From assembly GCA_964574865.1 (NCBI GenBank), contig CAZNOT010000001.1, positions 1 through 61,611 of the forward strand: a stretch of 61,611 nucleotides of DNA. The letters run 5' to 3'. Below the pieces are notes generated by a model, which saw nothing but the letters and a program-made list of their open reading frames with translations, did not search any database and was not told the DNA's origin. Positions 7,657-17,810 of the stretch are shown here, in pieces. The translations under genes were made by a program, and so were the position numbers. The number at the start of each line of letters is the position of its first letter. The first letter of the stretch is position 1. The DNA comes from DATDYW01 sp964574865 (GTDB lineage: Bacteria > Patescibacteriota > Minisyncoccia > Phycocordibacterales > JAACPR01).

Positions 7657-8796
7657 CTAGCCGGTCAGGCCCGGAATCTCTCGCCCTTCAGCCTCCTCTC
7701 GCCGAATAGGCCTCGAGTATCCGCCCATCGACGAAACAATTCCCAGCATGCAAGCGGTGGCGAGCATCGAAGACCCGCCGTAAGACATCAGCGGCAACGG
7801 AATTCCCGTCACCGGAGCCACGCCCGTGTTCATGCCGACGTGAATAGCGCCGTGCGCCAAAAGGTACACGGCGACCCCCGACGCGAACAGCGTCTCAAAA
7901 TTGGTTGCCCCGCGCCGCGCCGATAAAACCACCCGCCACACCAAGACACCGTAGAGCGAGAGCAGCGTGACCGTTCCGAAGAAACCCCACTCCTCGGCGA
8001 AGGCGGCAAAGATGAAGTCGGTGTGCCGCTCGGGCAGGTAGCGTAGGCGGGACTGAGTGCCGAAGCCGATCCCCTTCCCCCAGAGCTCTCCCGAGCCGAC
8101 CGCGACGGTCGCCTGGAGCGCGTTGTAGCCGGCGCCCCGCGCATCGGCGAGCGGATCGATGAAGGTCAGAATGCGCTGCTTCTGGTAGGCGTCGAATCCG
8201 TAGAACCAGAGCAAAGTGAAGGCGGCCGCGCCCGCGACCAGAACCGCGCCCAGGTGCCGCCGTGACAGCCCCGCCACGAGCGTCATTCCGAACCAAATCG
8301 CGAAGACGATGATGGCGCCGCCGAAGTCCGGCTGCACGAGGACTAGCGCGAAAATGCCGAGGGCGTAGGCACCCGAGGCGATGATGTGGCGAAAATCCTT
8401 CACCTCCGCGTGGCGGCGCGCGAAGTATTTTGCCAGGAGGAGCATCAGCGCGAGCTTCGCGAACTCGACCGGCTGGAAACCGAACGACCCGAGCCGAAAC
8501 CAGCTCTGCGCGCCCTTGGCCACGGTCCCGACAGCGAAGAGCGCCACGAGGAGCGCGCAGACGCCGCCGTAGAGCCAGAGCGCCACGCCCGAACGACGAA
8601 AGACGCGCGCATCGATGCGCGAGAGCGCCACGAACGCGGCCGCCGAGACCGCAAGCCACGTCACCTGGCGGCTCACGAGCGCGAGGTCGCCGCCGTAGGA
8701 GGCCATGGTGAGCATCCCCGCGCCGCTGACGGCCAGGGCTGCGGCGACCATCACCCAGTCGACGCGACGGCTCCCGCTACCTAACCCGAGGGGCAT
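7657..8796 (-). CDS. rodA: Rod shape-determining protein RodA (SEDS glycosyltransferase)
   Basis: SEDS proteins polymerise lipid II into peptidoglycan together with a class B PBP. The 379-aa protein has about ten membrane helices, and the family signatures GAQSWFRLGSFGFQPVEFAKL, LVQPDFGGAIIVFAIWFGM, LPERHTDFIFAAFAEEWGF and the C-terminal GIPLPLMSYGGSSML. The sequence between helices 7 and 8 (GIGFGTQSRLRYLPE) favours RodA over FtsW. Its start overlaps the preceding gene by 20 bases, so it is the last gene of a three-gene leftward unit. It converges on the pilin-like gene with a 6-base gap; the short hairpin at 7651-7669 lies across both ends. Confidence 0.94.
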   Translation of the reverse strand: MPLGLGSGSRRVDWVMVAAALAVSGAGMLTMASYGGDLALVSRQVTWLAVSAAAFVALSRIDARVFRRSGVALWLYGGVCALLVALFAVGTVAKGAQSWFRLGSFGFQPVEFAKLALMLLLAKYFARRHAEVKDFRHIIASGAYALGIFALVLVQPDFGGAIIVFAIWFGMTLVAGLSRRHLGAVLVAGAAAFTLLWFYGFDAYQKQRILTFIDPLADARGAGYNALQATVAVGSGELWGKGIGFGTQSRLRYLPERHTDFIFAAFAEEWGFFGTVTLLSLYGVLVWRVVLSARRGATNFETLFASGVAVYLLAHGAIHVGMNTGVAPVTGIPLPLMSYGGSSMLATACMLGIVSSMGGYSRPIRREEAEGREIPGLTG

Positions 8797-9544
8797 CGTA
8801 AATTGGAACCACCTCGAGGCTGGTGGCGACGGCGGTCCAGGGCGCAGGCCACGTGAACGTCACCTCTCGCTCCTCGCCCGCGCCGAGGCGGTCCACCCAG
8901 GTCCGAGACGCGGCGACAGCGTTCCGGTCGATACCGTACACGAGCGCCACCACGGCGACGCGGTCGATCGGCAGCACGCCGAGGTTCTGGATCGAGGCGC
9001 GGACGCGAGGTTCGGCCCCCTGAATTTCGATACGCTCATCGACAACCGCGACCGGGCGCGACTCAGGCTCCGCCTGAACCCAAACCGGGTCGGAGAGCCA
9101 CTCGAAGCTGGCGCGGGACGCGGTACGCTCGCCGGTATCGAGGCCGAGCTCGACGACCGGCAGCACGGACTGCGGGTCGAGGTCGGCGACGCCTTCGCGC
9201 TCGGCCACCGTTACATCGTCCTGATCGTAGACGCGGACGCGGTAGCGAACGCCATCGGCGCGAGCGGCAGAATTGGAGTTTTCGACCAGCGCCACGACGT
9301 TGTACCGCCCCTTCGAGACCGGAAAAGCGCGCACCCACGAGAGGACCGGCGGGTTCACCTCGCGCGTGCAAACGAGGGCGCAGACGCCGCCGCAGTCGAC
9401 CCCACGCTCGCCGCCGTTCTGAATCCCGTCGTCGCAGCTAGGGCGCTCCCACAGAAGGTAGGTTGCCACGGCGACGACCGGGACGATGACAATCAGCGAC
9501 AGGGCCGAGAGGATTCCAAACTGGCGGCGGGAGCTCCAGGACAT
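8777..9544 (-). CDS. Membrane-anchored protein with a Cys-rich motif, unknown
   Basis: I do not know the family. The 255-aa product has one N-terminal membrane anchor (about residues 9-31), followed at once by a compact motif, CDDGIQNGGERGVDCGGVC, resembling short Cys/Gly surface motifs seen in other bacteria. The remainder is predicted beta-rich (VRYRVRVYDQDD, VRASIQNLGVLPIDRVAVVALVYG), like an immunoglobulin-type extracellular domain. It overlaps rodA by 20 bases and follows the multi-helix gene by 10 bases, so it is probably an envelope protein acting with RodA. Confidence 0.8.
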   Translation of the reverse strand: MSWSSRRQFGILSALSLIVIVPVVAVATYLLWERPSCDDGIQNGGERGVDCGGVCALVCTREVNPPVLSWVRAFPVSKGRYNVVALVENSNSAARADGVRYRVRVYDQDDVTVAEREGVADLDPQSVLPVVELGLDTGERTASRASFEWLSDPVWVQAEPESRPVAVVDERIEIQGAEPRVRASIQNLGVLPIDRVAVVALVYGIDRNAVAASRTWVDRLGAGEEREVTFTWPAPWTAVATSLEVVPIYDAPRVR

Positions 9545-9554
9545 AATGTTGCAG

Positions 9555-10499
9555 CTAGCTAATCAGGCCGCTGAGGACGAGGATCCCCCAAGCGGCGAGC
9601 CCGGCCCAGACAAAGCCGCGCACCCAAGGACGACGCTCGCGAGCCAGCGCGCGCTCGGCCGCCGTGTCGGCGAGGACCCGGGAAAGCTCGACTAAAAAAA
9701 TCACGAGGAGCGGCAACCCCGCCAGGAGGTAGCCGGCAACGAAGATTCCCCACGCCCACGGAGCGGCCGAGCCGTTCGGGCCGACGCTCGCGGCGACGAG
9801 GATCGCGAACGGCGCGGCGAGGGCGGCGAGGGCGGCGAAGCCCGCGGCGAGACGTGAGCCGACGATCCAGCCGCGGCCCTCCGACAGCCCGGCGCTCCGC
9901 TCGAGGCTCGCCAAACCTCGCGCGCCCCCGGACGTGGCAATCGGGAAAGCAAAGACCAGCTTCCCGAAGAGAGCGGCGCTCGCCGCGACGGCGGCAATCA
10001 CGGCGACGGCGACGACCGCGAGAGCCGTCGAGACGACCGTTTCGATCGAGCGGCCAAAGACGGCCGAGGTCGCGAACGAGACAGCCGCCGTCACGTGCGG
10101 CGTCACCAGGAGCGCCGTGACCGGAACGACCGAGAGCGCCAGGGCGACGAGCGAGGCAACCCAGAGCGTCGGCCAGAACACCTTCGCGCCGGCCGCGTAG
10201 ATCGAGGCCACGGACACCTTCGGCAGGTCGTCGCGGGAAGCCGCAAGGCCGCCCATAGCGAGACACTGCAAGACCAGCTCCACGACGCCGACGCCCGCGA
10301 GCGCGAGCGCCCGAGTCACGTAGCCTCCAAAGTCCGACGGGTCGCCCGCGAGCGCGAGGCCGATCTGCCCCACCGCGAAGACCGCGAAGACCGGCAAGAA
10401 CGCCCGCGCCACACCCGAAAAACCGGCGCGGTAGCGGCGCACGCTCTCCGCGAGCACGCTCGTGGCCGTCGGGACGCCGCGGGATAGTTCGCTGCTCAT
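9555..10499 (-). CDS. Multi-pass membrane protein, unknown
   Basis: The 314-aa protein has about six hydrophobic segments (roughly residues 33-52, 65-90, 112-135, 155-180, 210-250, 290-312) and few polar motifs. I see no catalytic signature. It is the first gene of the rodA unit. A TAGAAT box lies 29 bases upstream of the ATG, so this mRNA may have a short leader. Its position suggests a role in the envelope or in rod-shape growth, which is inference only. Confidence 0.75.
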   Translation of the reverse strand: MSSELSRGVPTATSVLAESVRRYRAGFSGVARAFLPVFAVFAVGQIGLALAGDPSDFGGYVTRALALAGVGVVELVLQCLAMGGLAASRDDLPKVSVASIYAAGAKVFWPTLWVASLVALALSVVPVTALLVTPHVTAAVSFATSAVFGRSIETVVSTALAVVAVAVIAAVAASAALFGKLVFAFPIATSGGARGLASLERSAGLSEGRGWIVGSRLAAGFAALAALAAPFAILVAASVGPNGSAAPWAWGIFVAGYLLAGLPLLVIFLVELSRVLADTAAERALARERRPWVRGFVWAGLAAWGILVLSGLIS

Positions 10500-10621
10500 G
10501 GTGTTCTCATCGCCGGCTAATCGACGGCAATTCTAGCAAGGAAAAACACCCGCCGGGCGTCGCTCTTTCAGGCGGCAACCGCGCGGCAGCGGTCGGGGAC
10601 GACAGTCTCGGGCGAGACGAA

Positions 10622-10671
10622 ACGAAAAAGCCCCGACGGTGTACGCGTGTACTCCGAGGGGCTTTTTCGTT
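10622..10671 (-). terminator. Terminator of 23S-5S with GTAC core (element A)
   Basis: The long stem CGAAAAAGCCCC/GGGGCTTTTTCG encloses a conserved apex at 10635-10658 containing GGTGTACGCGTGTACTCC. On the leftward transcript it lies about 40 bases beyond 5S rRNA and ends in a T run. The same apex is found in elements B, C, E and F at the ends of other genes. Confidence 0.85.
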
Positions 10672-10710
10672 TGTCGCAGCCGAGAATGGAGTTCCCGACC
10701 TCGAATGTTC

Positions 10711-10823
10711 TGTACTGGCGGCTAGCTACTCTCCCGAGCAAAGCTCAGTACCATCGCCGCTACGGTGCTTAACTGCCGTGTTCGGAATGGGAACGGGTGT
10801 TTCCACCGCGCCGAGCCACCAGA
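10711..10823 (-). rRNA. rrf: 5S ribosomal RNA
   Basis: The minus strand reads through typical 5S landmarks: a 5' strand beginning near CTGGTGGC that pairs with GCCGCCAG at the 3' end, the loop CCCGTTCCCATTCCGAACAC, the AAGCACCGTAGCGGCGATGG stretch and GGGAGAGTAG near the end. Ends are approximate, set by the terminal helix. It follows 23S after about 130 bases and shares its transcript. Confidence 0.95.
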
Positions 10824-10951
10824 ACGCAACATTCGATATTTTTGAAAAGTTTTTGGCGCGTGCCCTGGGCACGACCAACACTTATTCCGACGCGCGCCGT
10901 CAGATTTTTTCTGACGGAGCGATACCCATAAACGCAATTGTGATTTCCAAC

Positions 10952-14333
<3,382 letters not shown>

Positions 14334-14602
14334 GCTGAAAACCACAATTGCGTTTACGGGTATCCCCCTCGCCCGCGAAAAGACCCAAAACGGGTATTCG
14401 GGCGGAGGGCATCGGTTTTTCAAGAAAGCAATCCTGGCAACCGTGTTCTCGTCCGGGACCGAGGAGAAAGCCCGAGCGGGCGCTCTCCTCGGTCCCTAAC
14501 GTCGCTGCCGCCCTTTCGGGCGGCGAGACGAGCTAAAAATAGCCCACCAAGACCTCCCTAAGGAATGCTGCGAATCTTTAACATCCGTATAGAACGCGCG
14601 GA
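14334..14602 (-). other. Leader of the 23S-5S transcript
   Basis: About 260 bases separate the rRNA promoter from mature 23S. The leader holds a 13-bp hairpin (14455-14496, stem GGGACCGAGGAGA), a GCCGCCC/GGGCGGC hairpin near 14507-14524, and, next to 23S, the 5' arm of the processing stem (14341-14368) that pairs with the 3' flank at 10919-10945. I see no tRNA gene and no open frame here. Confidence 0.75.
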
Positions 14603-14630
14603 ATTATACGCACGGATAGGACGGTGTCAA
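14603..14630 (-). promoter_or_regulatory. rRNA promoter
   Basis: A consensus TTGACA (plus 14625-14630) and a perfect TATAAT (plus 14603-14608) are separated by 16 bases. This is the best promoter in the window and directs 23S-5S leftwards. The presence of its own promoter shows that 23S-5S is transcribed apart from 16S. Confidence 0.9.
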
Positions 14631-14679
14631 ACGCTTTATTCGTAAGGGTTTATTATGGTTTAAGCTGATTTTTGGGGAC

Positions 14680-14713
14680 AAAAGAAGAGCCGCTCCCTGC
14701 GGGGGCGGCTCTT
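14680..14713 (-). terminator. Rho-independent terminator
   Basis: The stem AAGAGCCGC/GCGGCTCTT is followed on the minus strand by a CTTTTGT tail. It lies 20 bases beyond the stop of the membrane protein gene at 14734-15414 and separates it from the rRNA promoter. Confidence 0.75.
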
Positions 14714-14733
14714 CCCGGAGAAAACTGAGCCGA

Positions 14734-15414
14734 CTAGCGCTCGGAAACCTCGCTGCGGACCTTCTCGATCAGGCGAGCCGCAGCATCCTTGCCGCCAAGG
14801 CCGAAGGCGAGGCCCACGGCGAGCGAAAAGGCGACCACGATGCCGGTCACGACGGTCTGGATCAAGATGGCACCGACCCCGAGTTCGACCAGGGCGATCG
14901 AAGCACCGAAGATCCAGATAGCCCACTTGGCGATCGCGCCGGTCGCGTTCGCGGCCGAGACGCTCGTGGCCTTCGCCGAGGCGACGACCAGCTTGCGGAC
15001 GGCGTCCGCGATGATAACCGTGGCGACGAGGACCAGCGCCGCGGTGATCACGTTGACGACGAAGGCGAGCACGCCGTCCTTGAGGAAGGCGTTAACCTCG
15101 TCGAGACCCAGGATGTCCAAGGTCGCGATGAGGAAGGCGACGATGACGAACCAGCGAACGAGCTCGCCGACGAACTTGCCGGCGTTCAGGTTGTAGCCGG
15201 CGCGGGAGACGACGCGGTCGAGGCCGATGGCCGCGAGCGCGGAGTCAATCTTAGCGGCCTTGAAGATCTGCTCGATAGCCTTCGCGAGGATCGACGCGAC
15301 GAGCGCGCCGACGGCGAACACAATAACGGCGATTACGATCTGCGGGCCAACGGTCGCGACGCCTGCCCCGAGCTGGGAGAGGGCCGACTGTACCGGAGAG
15401 AGGTACGGATTCAT
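14734..15414 (-). CDS. MscS-like conserved TM-helix membrane protein
   Basis: The 226-aa protein has four to five membrane helices (about residues 22-45, 85-105, 115-140, 160-180, 185-208), joined by the repeated pattern of proteins with the conserved TM-helix domain related to small mechanosensitive channels (GFDRV-like DRVVSRAGYN and LVRWFVIVAFLIATLDILGLDEVN). It lacks the cytoplasmic beta and alpha/beta domains of true MscS. A channel or a membrane-tension-related role is plausible but unproven. An AT-rich TTAAAT-like box lies a few bases upstream of the ATG. Confidence 0.8.
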   Translation of the reverse strand: MNPYLSPVQSALSQLGAGVATVGPQIVIAVIVFAVGALVASILAKAIEQIFKAAKIDSALAAIGLDRVVSRAGYNLNAGKFVGELVRWFVIVAFLIATLDILGLDEVNAFLKDGVLAFVVNVITAALVLVATVIIADAVRKLVVASAKATSVSAANATGAIAKWAIWIFGASIALVELGVGAILIQTVVTGIVVAFSLAVGLAFGLGGKDAAARLIEKVRSEVSER

Positions 15415-15540
15415 AGCGCTTATTTAAATCGTGACGGTTAACCGGTTCTTAAACTTAGCTTCGGAGCCGAACGTACTTTGGCTTGACGCCAGAGCCCGGG
15501 TAGCCCCGATGCTCCCGTCTATTCTACACCCGGGAGAGGG

Positions 15541-15670
15541 GTAACAAGGGTCAAGGATAAAGAACGGGAACGAGGGCAGAAGGCGTAGGGCGGAAGGGTG
15601 GTCGGGCCTGCGGCCTGTCTCTTTTTTTCAGCCCCCACTTCTGCCCTCCGCCTTACGCCTTCTGCCGTCG
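15541..15670. repeat. Long degenerate hairpin (family 2, copy 2)
   Basis: Arms at 15575-15601 (GGCAGAAGGCGTAGGGCGGA) and 15637-15667 are imperfect complements around a loop holding a run of T. It lies directly behind the stop of the winged-helix gene. The word content (permuted AGAAGG, CGTA, GGCGGA) differs from copy 1, but the architecture is the same. The rest of the 15415-15672 spacer shows no other feature. Confidence 0.6.
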
Positions 15671-15672
15671 CC

Positions 15673-16269
15673 TTACTGGGCCAGCCCCTGCTTGTCGATC
15701 AAAACCTCGTGCGGGTACTCAAAGATATCGCGGACGAGCCGGTCGCACATGCCGAGGCGGTAGCGGAAGTCGGCCGTCGGGAAAATAGCGTAGCGGAGCT
15801 GTCGCCCAATCTCGGCTTCGAGATCAGCGATGGCCGTCTTGAGGCCGCGGTCCTTGAGATCATCGCCCACGACGAGGAGGTCGAGCCGTCCGTCCTGGTC
15901 GTTCTGGAAGAGCCCCGCCGCCACGATGAGCTGAATCTTCCCGTGTCGCGCGATGCGCTTAGCGACGGCGCGACGATCGACGGAGACCGAGAGGAACAGG
16001 TCGCGGAAAGCCGCCGCGTGCGGAAAATCTGGGTGGAGGCCGTAGCCCGAGGAGCGGCGCCTGCGGCCGTCGTTCTCACGGGTGACGACGCGTTCCTTGA
16101 TGACGCCGACGGCGCGCAGAAGCCGGAGCTCTTTCTGCGCTTCGCGTTGGGAAACCCGGGCGCGCGAGGCGACCTCGCCTCGGGTGAGCACATCCACGGG
16201 ACTGAACAGGAACAGCTTCATGAGCTTCACCCGCGCCGCGCTGCCGAAGAGTTTCTCGAATGCTTCCAT
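15673..16269 (-). CDS. Winged-helix protein with a nucleotidyltransferase-like C-terminal part
   Basis: The 198-aa protein starts with a winged-helix DNA-binding region (about residues 1-65; TRGEVASRARVSQREAQKEL is the recognition-helix part). The rest resembles the minimal nucleotidyltransferase-like domains fused to such HTH units in Parcubacteria (IQLIVAAGLFQNDQDGRLDLLVVGDDL, with an LDLLVVGD strand like the hGS...D(I/L)DLLV pattern). The canonical catalytic Gly-Ser/Asp pairs look incomplete, so it may be a sensor rather than an enzyme. The gene lies 15 bases after a 34-codon membrane ORF, probably on one transcript. Probable transcription regulator. Confidence 0.75.
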   Translation of the reverse strand: MEAFEKLFGSAARVKLMKLFLFSPVDVLTRGEVASRARVSQREAQKELRLLRAVGVIKERVVTRENDGRRRRSSGYGLHPDFPHAAAFRDLFLSVSVDRRAVAKRIARHGKIQLIVAAGLFQNDQDGRLDLLVVGDDLKDRGLKTAIADLEAEIGRQLRYAIFPTADFRYRLGMCDRLVRDIFEYPHEVLIDKQGLAQ

Positions 16270-16284
16270 GGTGTTGGTGGAGTT

Positions 16285-16389
16285 TCAGCTGCCGACGAAC
16301 TTCGCAGCCACGACAGCCAGCGCGACCCCGGCGGCTACAATCGCCGCGAAGCCGAGCACGAATGGCATAGCCCGCTCAATCGCCCGCAT
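16285..16389 (-). CDS. 34-aa single-pass membrane peptide
   Basis: The frame begins with an ATG 7 bases after a TACAAT box (plus 16397-16402) and encodes a short basic head (MRAIERAM), one hydrophobic helix of about 22 residues, and a KFVGS tail. It lies upstream of the winged-helix gene with 15 bases between them. Its promoter spacing fits the leaderless pattern of the window. It may be a small membrane protein or a leader peptide for the regulator. Confidence 0.5.
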   Translation of the reverse strand: MRAIERAMPFVLGFAAIVAAGVALAVVAAKFVGS

Positions 16390-16449
16390 CCGCCGAATTG
16401 TACCAGAGCCGAGTGCCCGAGCAGGCACGGGAGACTTACCGTCGGCAAA

Positions 16450-17613
16450 TCAAGCGCCAGCGCGAACTGGTTTGCCGTCTGGGCGGCGGAGCGTGACAAA
16501 GTGGGTAGGTATTGCGAAAGAGGCCGACGTGGCAATAGATGCAGGAGCGGTAGTGGCGGAAGAGGGCGATGCTAAGAGCAGGTCGGAGAGGGCGTTCGGG
16601 ACATCGATGCGGCCGCCAGGAAAAAGGATGGTGTCAGGCGGAATCTCGAAGGAGTCACCGGCGGCTTCGAGGCGGAAGCCGCCGAGGTTCAGCTCGTGCG
16701 GTGAGCGGCTGAGAATGGCCACCGAGCCGTCTTCGCCCTCGGTGGCGGCGAGGCTCACCTGGGCTTCCACGACGACCACGGTGGCGCGGGAGGTCGCCGC
16801 GGCGCCTCCGGCCCCCTTCGCGTTGAGGACCACCGCGTAGGTGCCCGGGAAACGGTACGAGTGGCGGCCGTGGCGGCCTCGGGAAGCGGCGCCATCACCC
16901 CAGGACCACGAGTAGCTAGCCCGGGCGGCCCCTTCCGTCTCTGGCTCAATCGCCAGCTCTGCCCCGACGGGCACGACGCGATCGCGGCCGGCGTCGACCT
17001 CGAGCGGTACCTTGCGCCGCACGGTCGTGAGGCCACCCGTGCCGCTGTGGGCCGAGATAGCCGTGACGGTCGGCGAGGAGGACGAGGCGACCGCCGGCGG
17101 GTCTTCCCTGTCGGCGTTACGGGCGCCCGGTGTAGCCGACGCGGCGACCCACGAAACGCCCGAGCGCTGCCAAGACTTTCCGTCCGAAGCGCCAGCCGAC
17201 GAGGCCCACTCCGCCGAGGAAAACTCATCGCCATCGGAATCGACGAGCGCGATCCGCTCGCCCGAGTTCGAGAGCGAGAACGCCGAATCGAACACCGGGG
17301 CGACGTTCGGGTAATCTGCCGAGAAGCTCTCGGGCTTATCGGCCACAATCGCGTAGCCGCCAGCTGGGACAACCGCGGGAGCACCGCCGAACGGCGTAAT
17401 TTTGTGGTTCGTTCCGCCCTCGAGCAGGAACGCCGCGCCCAGATCGAAATCCGAAGCTGTATCGTTCCATATTTCGACCCACTCCCGACCGGTATCGGTG
17501 CCGGCGGGGTCGTACATGATTTCCGAGACGACCACGGCCGCGAGAGTAGGCACGGGAACGAGTGCCTGAATAAGCAAGGAAACGGCCGTTCGGGCAAAAA
17601 GTTTTTTACGCAT
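16450..17613 (-). CDS. Exported protein with lamin-tail and PKD-like domains
   Basis: The 387-aa protein begins with a Sec signal peptide (MRKKLFARTAVSLLIQALVPVPTLA, cut near residue 25). A lamin-tail (LTD) domain follows at about residues 26-165 (VVVSEIMYDPAGTDTGREWVEIWN, then SLSNSGERIALVDSDG). A PKD-like beta domain is at about 205-285 (YSWSWGDGAASRG, FPGTYAVVLNAKG). A second, degenerate LTD-like region runs to the C-terminus (ILSRSPHELNLGGFRLE). There is no C-terminal membrane anchor. LTD proteins of this kind are exported surface proteins. The start follows a TACCCT box by 7 bases. Confidence 0.85.
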   Translation of the reverse strand: MRKKLFARTAVSLLIQALVPVPTLAAVVVSEIMYDPAGTDTGREWVEIWNDTASDFDLGAAFLLEGGTNHKITPFGGAPAVVPAGGYAIVADKPESFSADYPNVAPVFDSAFSLSNSGERIALVDSDGDEFSSAEWASSAGASDGKSWQRSGVSWVAASATPGARNADREDPPAVASSSSPTVTAISAHSGTGGLTTVRRKVPLEVDAGRDRVVPVGAELAIEPETEGAARASYSWSWGDGAASRGRHGRHSYRFPGTYAVVLNAKGAGGAAATSRATVVVVEAQVSLAATEGEDGSVAILSRSPHELNLGGFRLEAAGDSFEIPPDTILFPGGRIDVPNALSDLLLASPSSATTAPASIATSASFAIPTHFVTLRRPDGKPVRAGA

Positions 17614-17725
17614 GGCGCGCAGGGTAACTCTCGAGACCTCATCCGACGGTTAGGTGGAAGTAACCTCCCGCTAACCTTACCCCGCGAAACGGCAAATCGT
17701 GGATTGCGTCTGCGTTTTAACTAAA

Positions 17726-17759
17726 AAGCGAAAAGCACCCTTTCGGGTGCTTTTCGCTT
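17726..17759 (-). terminator. Rho-independent terminator
   Basis: A perfect 15-bp stem (AAGCGAAAAGCACCC and complement, loop TTTC) followed on the minus strand by TTTTT lies about 50 bases beyond the stop of the acidic surface-protein gene. Confidence 0.9.
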
Positions 17760-17810
17760 AACTACACTTCGGTCTCTAGGTCAGAGCCAGAAGCTTCATT
17801 CGAGGTTCTC

